Positions 27,047 through 34,200 of a DNA stretch of 64,000 nucleotides are shown here, in pieces (position 1 is the first letter of the stretch; every line of letters begins with the position of its first letter). A program made the translations under genes and the position numbers. Below the pieces are notes generated by a model that was given only the letters and a program-made list of their open reading frames with translations, was not told the DNA's origin and did not search any database. Source of the stretch: Deltaproteobacteria bacterium (GTDB lineage Bacteria > Desulfobacterota > Binatia > UBA1149 > JAJCZL01); the NCBI GenBank assembly GCA_029262415.1, contig JAJCZL010000008.1, positions 1-64,000 on the forward strand, written 5' to 3'.

Positions 27047-27077
27047 AGAAATACCTAGAAATACAGAGGAAACCTCT
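27047..27077 (+). promoter_or_regulatory. Direct repeats and small hairpin upstream of DUF1329 pair
   Basis: The octamer AGAAATAC occurs at 27047 and 27057, exactly 10 bp apart. It is followed by a hairpin, agagg-aaa-cctct (27065-27077). The stretch is markedly AT-rich for this genome and lies about 90-120 bp before the first DUF1329 ATG. Same-face repeats one helical turn apart could bind a regulator; function is unproven. Confidence 0.35.
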
Positions 27078-27165
27078 ATCTCTAACCTGTTCACGCCGAG
27101 GGTTTCGAGAGTGGGGTTGCCGGGTTAAACTCTGGGTAGGGCAACCGGCCCGGAGAGGACTCGGA

Positions 27166-28455
27166 ATGAGAGCATTCCCCGCCAGCAGTCTTGTTCCTGC
27201 GGTCATCTGCGCCGCGTTGATCTTACCTGCATTGCCTACCACGGCCCCGGCCGATCAGAGCCCGCCGGTCGGCACGGTGGTCGACAACACTAACATTGAA
27301 AAGTACCAGCAACTTTTCGGACCCGCGATGGAGTGGATCGTGCGTCGAGGGGCCAAGATCAAGGTCGGTCCATACCAGAAGATCGAGTTGACGCCGCCGA
27401 TGCAGGCAGCGACCGAAAAGTACTCGGCCCAGGTCAAACTCGCGGATGATGGAACCCACATTCTGAACCACGTCGCCGGTTTGCCGTTCCCTACGGTTGA
27501 TCCCAACGAACAATGGGCGGCGACGAAGCTTATGTACAACTTCGAGTCCGCTATCGAGCTTGACGACCTCGATCTGCGCAACTTCGACTGCGATACCGGC
27601 GTGGTCGGTAGGAACGGCGACCCCGTACGAGTCGAACGGCACTTCCTTATCGACCACTTCCGCCGGATGTATTTCGTCGGCCGCCTCGAAGTCGAGCCGA
27701 TACCGGTTCTCGAGCCTAACTCTGACGAAGTCCGCTACAAGGAAGCCTTGTATCCGTTGATCGAGCCGTTCGATCTGAAAGGCGTCGGGTTCACCTATAA
27801 CCGTTACATTGATCACACCCGCCAAGACGACAGCTGGCTATACCTACCACAGCTCCGACGTGTCCGCCGCCTGTCGTCTGCGCAGCGCTCGGATGCGCTA
27901 TTCGGCCAAGACACCGATCAAGACAGCTACGCCGGTTACGCAGGAAACGTCTCGTGGATGGATTGGAAGTTTCTGGGTTCGAAAACGGTTCTTGCCACAA
28001 TGCACTCCACCCAGCTTCCGGTGAAGTGGTCGGCGCCTTCGGCCGACTATATGCACGACGATGCGTGGGAGCCGCGTGAGGTATGGGTGGTTGAAGGCCG
28101 CTCGAAGCTTCCTCAGTACGCGTTCTCGAAGCGCGTGATCTATCTCGATAAAGAGAGCTATCTGATCTCGTACTCCGACATGTATGACCAGGCTGGTGAG
28201 TTGTGGAAGATTTGGATCAACAACTTCAAGTACGCGAACAAGCCGATCGAAAACGCTAAGTACCAATCGAAGCACAAACGGCAGTTCTCTCCCTCGATCA
28301 CGATGGTGGACATTCAGCTCGAGCACGTAACCTACTGCTCCTTGCCGAGCAACCGGTTCGAGAATGAGCAGGGGTGGTACATGAATGTCGGCGACGTGGA
28401 AGGGACCACCGAGGAGTACTTCGCGCTGAGCAATATCATCAAATCCGCGCGCTAG
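27166..28455 (+). CDS. DUF1329 outer-membrane-associated protein, copy 1
   Basis: The 429-residue product has a Sec signal peptide (residues about 1-29, ending in TAPADQ) and a DUF1329 domain over the rest. Landmarks are FPTVDPNEQWAATKLMYNFE, YLPQLRRVRRLSSAQRSDA, GQDTDQDSYAGYAGNVSWMDW, VWVVEGRSKLPQYAFSKRV and YSDMYDQAGELWKIW. DUF1329 proteins have a LolA/LolB-like open barrel and often neighbour DUF1302 proteins and RND exporters in bacteria degrading sterols, terpenes or aromatic compounds. No such partner is present here. GGAGAGGA precedes the ATG. A near-identical paralog follows 109 bases downstream. Binding of a hydrophobic ligand in the periplasm is inference from fold. Confidence 0.85.
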   Translation: MRAFPASSLVPAVICAALILPALPTTAPADQSPPVGTVVDNTNIEKYQQLFGPAMEWIVRRGAKIKVGPYQKIELTPPMQAATEKYSAQVKLADDGTHILNHVAGLPFPTVDPNEQWAATKLMYNFESAIELDDLDLRNFDCDTGVVGRNGDPVRVERHFLIDHFRRMYFVGRLEVEPIPVLEPNSDEVRYKEALYPLIEPFDLKGVGFTYNRYIDHTRQDDSWLYLPQLRRVRRLSSAQRSDALFGQDTDQDSYAGYAGNVSWMDWKFLGSKTVLATMHSTQLPVKWSAPSADYMHDDAWEPREVWVVEGRSKLPQYAFSKRVIYLDKESYLISYSDMYDQAGELWKIWINNFKYANKPIENAKYQSKHKRQFSPSITMVDIQLEHVTYCSLPSNRFENEQGWYMNVGDVEGTTEEYFALSNIIKSAR

Positions 28456-28564
28456 GCGGGTGCGGCCTCAGGTGCCGGAAACCGTTGGTAGGGGCGGCAT
28501 TTCCGCCGGGCGCGCTACTGGGATAGGTTTTGCGCCGGGCACATCTGCCCGTAGAGGATCCCCA

Positions 28565-29854
28565 ATGACGCAATTTCCCCCCCGTCCATGTGTAGCTGCG
28601 CTTGCCTGCGTGGCGTTGAGTATCCCGGTGTTGGCGACCATTGCTACGGGCGAGCAGAACCCGCCGGTCGGCACCGTCATCGATAAAGCGAACATCGACA
28701 CATTCAAGGACTTCTTCAGCCCGGCTGTCCAGTGGATCGTGCGTCGCGGAGCGAAGATCAACGTGGCGCCCTACCGGAAGATCGAGTTGACGCCGCTTGT
28801 CAAAGAAGCGACCGAGAAGTACTCGGCTCAAGTCGAACTCTCCGAGGACGGCACCCACGTGTTGAACCACGTCGCCGGTCTGCCGTTCCCTACCGTTGAC
28901 CCCAACGAAAAGTTCGCTGCGACCAAGGTCATGTACAACTTTGAGTCTGCGATCGAAGTCGACGATCTCGACCTCCGCAACTTCGACTGTGACACCGGCG
29001 TGATCGGCCGGAACGGGGATCCGGTACGCGTCGAACGACACTTCCTGATCGATCACTTCCGTCGTATGTACTTCACGGGTCGGCTGGAGGTCGACCCGAT
29101 ACCGGTACTCGAGCCGAACAAGGACGAGGTTCGCCTGAAGGAAGCCTTGTACCCTCTGATCGAGCCGTTCGATCTGAAGGGTGTCGGCTTTACCTCCAAC
29201 CGCTATATCGATCACACCCGCCAAGACGACAGCTGGCTGTACTTGCCGCAGTTACGCCGCGTGCGCCGCCTCTCGTCGGCGCAGCGCTCGGATGCGTTGT
29301 TCGGCCAGGATACCGACCAGGACAGCTACGCCGGGTATGCCGGAAACGTCTCGTGGATGAATTGGAAGTTCCTCGGTGAAAAGAAGCTTCTCGCATCGAT
29401 GCATTCCAAGCACCTCCCGGTGAAGTGGTCGGCTCCGTCAGCCGATTATATGCACGACGATGGATGGGAGCCCCGCGATGTCTGGGTTGTTGAGGGCCGT
29501 TCGAAGCTTCCGCAGTACGCGTTCTCCAAGCGCGTGATTTTTGTCGACAAGGAAACCTCTCTAGTCGCGTATTCCGACATGTACGATCAGGCCGGAGAGC
29601 TCTGGAAGGTTTGGATCAACAACTATAAGCGCGGGACCAAGCCGATCGAGGAGGCCAAGTACGAGGCTCCTTACGAAAGGAACTTCAACCCCTCGATCAC
29701 GATGGTCGACATCCAGCTCGAGCACGTCACTTTCTGCTCACTGCCGAGCAGTCGGTTCGAAGCGGAGCAGGGCTGGTACGTGAACCTCGGCGACAAGGAA
29801 GGCACCACCGAGGAGGGCTTCGCGCTCAGCAGCATCATCAAGTCAGGGCGCTGA
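28565..29854 (+). CDS. DUF1329 outer-membrane-associated protein, copy 2
   Basis: The product is also 429 residues and is closely similar to copy 1 along its whole length; by eye about four residues in five match after the signal peptide. ATG 28565 has AGAGGA at 28553-28558 with 6-nt spacing, so the open frame back to 28460 is ignored. Differences cluster in the signal peptide, in the VIDKANIDTFKDFFSPAVQ segment and in the KRGTKPIEEAKYEAPYERN loop, while the core blocks are unchanged. It shares the operon with copy 1 and ends at a strong terminator. The pair could differ in ligand or timing; nothing in sequence decides. Confidence 0.85.
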   Translation: MTQFPPRPCVAALACVALSIPVLATIATGEQNPPVGTVIDKANIDTFKDFFSPAVQWIVRRGAKINVAPYRKIELTPLVKEATEKYSAQVELSEDGTHVLNHVAGLPFPTVDPNEKFAATKVMYNFESAIEVDDLDLRNFDCDTGVIGRNGDPVRVERHFLIDHFRRMYFTGRLEVDPIPVLEPNKDEVRLKEALYPLIEPFDLKGVGFTSNRYIDHTRQDDSWLYLPQLRRVRRLSSAQRSDALFGQDTDQDSYAGYAGNVSWMNWKFLGEKKLLASMHSKHLPVKWSAPSADYMHDDGWEPRDVWVVEGRSKLPQYAFSKRVIFVDKETSLVAYSDMYDQAGELWKVWINNYKRGTKPIEEAKYEAPYERNFNPSITMVDIQLEHVTFCSLPSSRFEAEQGWYVNLGDKEGTTEEGFALSSIIKSGR

Positions 29855-29884
29855 GTCGAGCCCCCGTCGTCGGGGGCTCGACTC
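29853..29884. terminator. Strong intrinsic terminator after DUF1329 pair
   Basis: A 14-bp perfect stem (29853-29866 with 29871-29884, core gtcgagcccccg / cgggggctcgac) closes a tcgt loop. It starts within the stop codon of DUF1329 copy 2 and ends two bases before the stop of the converging CPBP gene, so it can serve both. The following tctctcag is a weak U tract. Confidence 0.8.
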
Positions 29885-29886
29885 TC

Positions 29887-30447
29887 TCAGTCGTTCCAGC
29901 GTTGATCCCGGATCAGAATCAGCAAGACCATTAAGTCGTAGAGCGCGTGCGCCGTGATCGGTGCGAGCAGGTTGTCGCTGACCTGCCATAGCCAGCCTAG
30001 AAAGTAGCCGGCTACCGCGGCCACGAAGACATACGCGCGCGTCACCGGGTGGGCCAAACCGAAGATGGCTGCTGCGCCCCACAACGCGCTAGCAGGGCCG
30101 AACTGTTGTTCCAGTCCTCCCTGGATTAGGCCGCGAAACAAGGCTTCCTCTCCGATCCCGGCGGCGAGGCAAACCAACGCTATCTCGAGGAGCGAAGATC
30201 GTGCGAACAGAGTTCGCACGGCCGAGTCTACGCGTGCGCGCAGACGCCGGGCGAACGCCGCTTCGCTTCGCCATACCGCCAAGAAGCCGGCGAGCATCGG
30301 AGCTGTTGCGGCGATTCCGGCCAGCAATGCACGCCACTCCCACCTAAAGTCGGCAAACGGATCGATCCCCAGCGTCATCCCCACGGCAACGGCGATTACG
30401 CCCAAACTACCCTCGAAGAGTAGCGCGACGATCAGTGTTCTAGTCAA
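29887..30447 (-). CDS. CPBP family intramembrane glutamic protease
   Basis: The 186-residue membrane protein has about five helices and the CPBP (Abi/CAAX prenyl protease 2) motifs. These are Glu100-Glu101 with Arg105 in GEEALFRGLIQ, His133 in FGLAHP, and the third motif HALYD near 167-171. Relatives cleave within or next to the membrane and serve in CAAX processing, bacteriocin self-protection or regulated proteolysis; the substrate cannot be told. It lies alone on the minus strand, with its ATG 117 bases from the divergent SnoaL-like gene. Confidence 0.9.
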   Translation of the reverse strand: MTRTLIVALLFEGSLGVIAVAVGMTLGIDPFADFRWEWRALLAGIAATAPMLAGFLAVWRSEAAFARRLRARVDSAVRTLFARSSLLEIALVCLAAGIGEEALFRGLIQGGLEQQFGPASALWGAAAIFGLAHPVTRAYVFVAAVAGYFLGWLWQVSDNLLAPITAHALYDLMVLLILIRDQRWND

Positions 30448-30564
30448 TGCCGCCCCCGGTTAACGCACGGCGCCGTGAGTCGCTTACTTGACGCAGCCTC
30501 TGCCACCGATCTACAAACCATAGTCACCGCGGATTCCAGGTGGGCCAGACCAGGAGAAGTCAGC

Positions 30565-31092
30565 ATGATCAAGAAGTTCGCGAAGTTTACCATATTCGTC
30601 GCAATCGCATTCGTCGCTACGTCACTCACAACAGGACAGGCCGTCGCGCAAAGCAACGCCGGCGGGATCCGCAGCGATGCTGAGAACGAGAAGGTCATCC
30701 GAGCGTTGTACGACGGATTTGTAAAAGGATGGAACGAGCACGACTGGGAAAAGATCGCTGCCATGTGGGCTCTAGATGGTGACCACCAAGAGCCCGATGG
30801 GCGGGTCGCCAAAGGCCGCGACGAAATCACTGCGCTCCTAAAGAAGCAACACGAGACCGTTTTCAAGAAGACCACGCTCTCGTTGACCGTGGAAGGCGTG
30901 TGGTTCGTTTCGGAGAGCGTGGCATTGGTCACTGGCGACTATAGCATTCAAGGGATCGTCCTTCCCGATGGCAACAAGCTGGCCCCACGGGGGGGCTTCA
31001 TCACCTCGATCTTGATCAAAGATCGCGGCGAGTGGCTTATCGCGGCGAGTCGCTTGATGATTCCCTCAGTGATCCCTTATCGGCAGGGCTAG
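30565..31092 (+). CDS. Secreted SnoaL-like (SgcJ/EcaC family) protein
   Basis: The 175-residue product has a signal peptide (about 1-28, ending in AVAQS) and an NTF2/SnoaL-like cone of the SgcJ/EcaC, DUF4440-type group: NEKVIRALYDGFVKGWNEHDWEKIAAMWALDGD, quoted only in its key parts (WNEHD, MWALDGD), then KGRDEITALLKKQHE and LIKDRGEWLIAASRLMI. These domains bind small hydrophobic molecules or act as isomerase/cyclase scaffolds. ATG 30565 is preceded by AGGAGA at 30552-30557; the open frame upstream to 30475 lacks a signal-like start. It is monocistronic, converging on a DUF4112 gene. No substrate can be assigned. Confidence 0.8.
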   Translation: MIKKFAKFTIFVAIAFVATSLTTGQAVAQSNAGGIRSDAENEKVIRALYDGFVKGWNEHDWEKIAAMWALDGDHQEPDGRVAKGRDEITALLKKQHETVFKKTTLSLTVEGVWFVSESVALVTGDYSIQGIVLPDGNKLAPRGGFITSILIKDRGEWLIAASRLMIPSVIPYRQG

Positions 31093-31122
31093 GCGAACAA
31101 TCGGACCGGGTGTATCGGCCGC

Positions 31123-31623
31123 TCAGCTGCCGAAGACGACGCGCCACGCGAAGTAGCCGGCGATGGCGCTCGCCGCCGTGAGCGCGAGCGAGACGGCCGC
31201 GAGTCCGGCCAACAGCAGCAATCCGGCACGGTTGGACTCATCTCGCGACAGCTGCGGGTCGATGAGAGCCTGGTCGAGCAATGCGACGTTACGTGCGTTG
31301 GCTTTCCAGGCCGCGTCGAACAAGTCGCCGACGAATGGCACCACCCCTAGAAGTGCTTCGATCGCGACGTTAGCGCACATACGAACCAAAGTCGTCTTGG
31401 GCACGTTCAGGCGCGCGGCAGACGCGATGATTCCCCCTGAGAGTAGAACGCCGACAGCATCTCCGAGATAAGGTACCAAGCCGATCAGCGCGTCCACACC
31501 AAACCGAAAGTTGGTGCCTGGTACGCGAATCGCGGTGTCGAGAATATGGGCCACGCGCGCGAGCCCCCTGCGCACCACGGCGACCCGCGCGGGACCAGTC
31601 TCGGTGGGTCGTTCCTCGCTCAC
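31123..31623 (-). CDS. DUF4112 membrane protein
   Basis: The 166-residue protein matches DUF4112: LARVAHILDTAIRVPGTNFRFGVDALIGLVPYLGDA is the family core (key parts IRVPGTNFRFG, DALIGLVPYLGD), followed by LLGVVPFVGDLFDAAWKANARN. Two or three hydrophobic helices include the C-terminal AGLLLLAGLAAVSLALTAAS. The family is widespread and uncharacterised; a small membrane role is all that can be said. It stands alone between converging and divergent neighbours. Confidence 0.85.
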   Translation of the reverse strand: MSEERPTETGPARVAVVRRGLARVAHILDTAIRVPGTNFRFGVDALIGLVPYLGDAVGVLLSGGIIASAARLNVPKTTLVRMCANVAIEALLGVVPFVGDLFDAAWKANARNVALLDQALIDPQLSRDESNRAGLLLLAGLAAVSLALTAASAIAGYFAWRVVFGS

Positions 31624-31777
31624 GTATTCGCCGGCCCTGCGCTCGTGGGGGTCAGCGGCTTGGTCCTGTTGGGTTGTTTACTTGGAGGTTTATGTCGGTT
31701 CTCCTAGAATCCACGGGGCGCCGGCGCAGGCGTGACTTATAGTGGTTATATCCAACCAAGCTCCCAGGAATCAACGG

Positions 31778-32230
31778 GTGAATTCAGAGACCGATACGCG
31801 GTGGTACCGCGAAGGTCTGCACTTCGGCTGTACCGAGTGTGGAAAGTGCTGCTCCGGTTCGCTGGGCTACGTGTGGGTGAGTCTCGACGAGATCCGAGCG
31901 TTGGCTGCTGTGGCTGGGCTCACGCTTGACGAATTCGGTCAACGCTTTCTTCGCCGCGCGGGGAGCCGCTACGCGTTGCTCGAATCGGTCGCGGGCGATT
32001 GTATCTTGTTGCGCGACGGGCTCTGCACGCTGTACCAAGCACGGCCGGTACAATGCCGGAGTTTCCCGTTTTGGACGTCGCTGCTCGGCAGCTCCGAGAC
32101 ATGGCGGCGAGCCGCGCAGTCGTGCGAGGGCATCCGTGAAGCCGCACCGTTGATCGAGTACAAGGAGATCGAACGCCGCCGCTGCGATCCGGGGCGGGGA
32201 GGGCACGAGGCGAGGAATGGCCGAACGTAG
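31778..32230 (+). CDS. YkgJ family cysteine cluster protein
   Basis: The 150-residue product carries the YkgJ/Fli B-type cysteine cluster pattern: CTECGKCC early (C-x2-C-x2-CC), then GDCILLRDGLCTLYQARPVQCRSFPFW, expected to bind Zn or an Fe-S cluster (key Cys in DGLC and VQC). GTG 31778 is chosen because AGGAA (31766-31770) lies 7 bases before it; the alternative GTG at 31742 has none. The 3' end overlaps the ketopantoate-reductase-like gene by 14 bases. The cellular role of YkgJ proteins is not established; metal-site protein maturation has been suggested for relatives. Confidence 0.82.
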   Translation: MNSETDTRWYREGLHFGCTECGKCCSGSLGYVWVSLDEIRALAAVAGLTLDEFGQRFLRRAGSRYALLESVAGDCILLRDGLCTLYQARPVQCRSFPFWTSLLGSSETWRRAAQSCEGIREAAPLIEYKEIERRRCDPGRGGHEARNGRT

Positions 32231-33134
32231 CTACACCGTTATTGGTACCGGGGCGCTTGGTGGCTACTATGGTGCGTTGCTCCATCACGCGGGTTTGGAC
32301 GTACGCTTCTTGCTGCATTCCGACTTCGACCACGTGCGTGTCCACGGGCTGAAAGTCGAGTCGAAGCAAGGCGATCTCAGTATTGGTGAACCAAAGATCT
32401 TCGCGCGGGCCGCGGACCTGGCGGTTTCCGATGTTGTGCTCGTTTGTCTGAAGACGACGTCGAATGGTCTGCTCCCGGAATTGCTACCGGCAGCGCTTGA
32501 AGCGGGTTCGATCGTCGTGATGCTGCAGAACGGTCTCGGCCCCGAGGATGCCGCGGCCATCGCGGCGCCCGGGCACACCATCCTCGGTGCATTGGCGTTC
32601 GTGTGTTCAAACAAGGTTGGTCCGGGGCACATACGACACATCGACTACGGCGGCGTGCGGGTAGGGCAGTTCACCGCCGATGGCACCGCGGCGGGTGTGA
32701 CTACCGAGGTCGCTGCGGTGGTTGGTGATTTCGCATCTGCCGGGGTCGAGTGCGGCTCCGAAGACGACTTGCTACGCGCACGTTGGCGCAAACTGGTGTG
32801 GAACGTCCCGTTTAACGGCTTGTGCGTCGTCGCGCGCGGCACCACCGATGTGGTTATGGCCAACCCGCGGATGCGTGTCAGAGCCGAGGCGCTGATGCAG
32901 GAAGTGGTCGCTGCCTCAGAGGCGTGCGGAAAACCAGTAGGTCGGCAATTCGCGGAGCTGATGATGGTCCACACTGAGGCCATGGCGCCTTACAAGCCGA
33001 GTATGCTGCTCGACTTCGAGCGTAACGCGCCGCTTGAACTAGAAGCTATCTACGAAAATCCACTGCGTGCCGCGAAACAGGCCGGCGTCGAGTGCCCACG
33101 AATCTCTGAGCTTCTCGAAGAGCTGCGCGGTTGA
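32217..33134 (+). CDS. panE: 2-dehydropantoate 2-reductase (ketopantoate reductase) family
   Basis: The 305-residue enzyme has an N-terminal NADPH-binding Rossmann fold (VIGTGALGGYYG, residues 7-18), the family Lys in VLVCLKTTSNG, VVMLQNGLGPED, and an all-helical C-terminal domain with RARWRKLVWNVPFNGLCVV followed by the KPSMLLDFERNAPLELEAI substrate segment. PanE reduces ketopantoate to pantoate for coenzyme A. Because the family contains paralogs with other substrates and no pan genes are near, the pathway is tentative. ATG 32217 overlaps the YkgJ gene; its own stop overlaps the sulfotransferase start. Confidence 0.82.
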   Translation: MAERSYTVIGTGALGGYYGALLHHAGLDVRFLLHSDFDHVRVHGLKVESKQGDLSIGEPKIFARAADLAVSDVVLVCLKTTSNGLLPELLPAALEAGSIVVMLQNGLGPEDAAAIAAPGHTILGALAFVCSNKVGPGHIRHIDYGGVRVGQFTADGTAAGVTTEVAAVVGDFASAGVECGSEDDLLRARWRKLVWNVPFNGLCVVARGTTDVVMANPRMRVRAEALMQEVVAASEACGKPVGRQFAELMMVHTEAMAPYKPSMLLDFERNAPLELEAIYENPLRAAKQAGVECPRISELLEELRG

Positions 33135-34126
33135 CAGCGTTGGAGGCTTTAGATACTTCTGGCGCCGATCCGATCTTCATCGTCGGTGCGCCGCGTAGTG
33201 GAACCACACTGCTGCGTACGATGCTCAACCGTCACCCTGACATCGGCATCTGTGACGAGACCTTCTTCTTCTACTACGTTGGCTCACGTCGCAAAGTATT
33301 CGGCGAGCTAAAAAGCATGGCCAACCGCGAGCCGGTTGTCGATCGCTATCTCGAGACCCAACGCGTACGCCGCCTCGGTCTCCACACGCAGGATCTGCGC
33401 ACCGCGCTGCTGCGCGACGGAGAAGACTACGAGCGGTTGTTCCTCGCCTTGCTCAGGTTCTACGCCGCGAGCCAAGGCAAGCGGCGCTACGGTGAGAAAA
33501 CACCTCAGCATGCTTACCACGTGGATACCCTCTGCCGGGTGTACCCCGGCTGTCGGATTATTCACCTGGTGCGCGACCCACGTGATGTCGTTGCATCGTT
33601 GAACCGGATGCCTTTTGGGGCACCGTACACCGCTGCCAACGCGCGTGTCTGGCGGAGTTGTGTTCAAGCCGCCGAACGCGAGAGCGGCCGCGATAACTTC
33701 CTACGCGTGCACTACGAGCATCTGGTAGACCGACCTGAGGGTGAATTGCAGCGGATCTGCCGATTCATAAGCGAGCCTTACCACCGTTGTATGCTGGCCG
33801 CGGATCCTTCGGCCCGGGTGGATCAGTGGTGGTTTCAGCGCGCCCAGGAGCCTCTGAGTACTGATCGCAAGGAAAAGTGGCGTGAGGATCTGACACCGAC
33901 TGATGTCGGCGTCGTCGAATGGATCAATCACGACTTGATGACCGGGTTGGATTACACGCCGACAGGCCGGCCGCCCTCTGAGTGGCAGCGGCTAGTTGCG
34001 CGGGTACAGGAGGTCCTGTGGTCCGTACAGTCGCGCATTTGGGGGCTGCCGCGGCTTTGGTACTACTGGCTGCAGCCCACGAAGCTTGCAGCAGAGGAGG
34101 CCTGGATCGACCGCAACCGCCGTTAA
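33131..34126 (+). CDS. PAPS-dependent sulfotransferase
   Basis: The 331-residue enzyme has the two PAPS-binding motifs: 5'-phosphosulfate loop FIVGAPRSGTTLLRTML (residues about 16-32) and 3'-phosphate loop RIIHLVRDPRDVVASLNRM near 145. The helix between them and the C-terminal RKEKWREDLTP are typical of bacterial sulfotransferase family 3. It would transfer sulfate to a hydroxyl or amine of a glycan, lipid or small molecule in the cytoplasm. The start is TTG at 33131, forming TTGA with the stop of the upstream gene; no in-frame ATG lies before the nucleotide loop. A sulfatase-family gene follows 74 bases later, which suggests handling of one sulfated or phosphorylated product. Confidence 0.88.
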   Translation: MTALEALDTSGADPIFIVGAPRSGTTLLRTMLNRHPDIGICDETFFFYYVGSRRKVFGELKSMANREPVVDRYLETQRVRRLGLHTQDLRTALLRDGEDYERLFLALLRFYAASQGKRRYGEKTPQHAYHVDTLCRVYPGCRIIHLVRDPRDVVASLNRMPFGAPYTAANARVWRSCVQAAERESGRDNFLRVHYEHLVDRPEGELQRICRFISEPYHRCMLAADPSARVDQWWFQRAQEPLSTDRKEKWREDLTPTDVGVVEWINHDLMTGLDYTPTGRPPSEWQRLVARVQEVLWSVQSRIWGLPRLWYYWLQPTKLAAEEAWIDRNRR

Positions 34127-34200
34127 GCGGTGTTGCGTTCCTTCGGGGCGTCGGTCGAACAGGTTGGCGACACCGGAACGCCGTCGAGGAGTGAGTAGAG

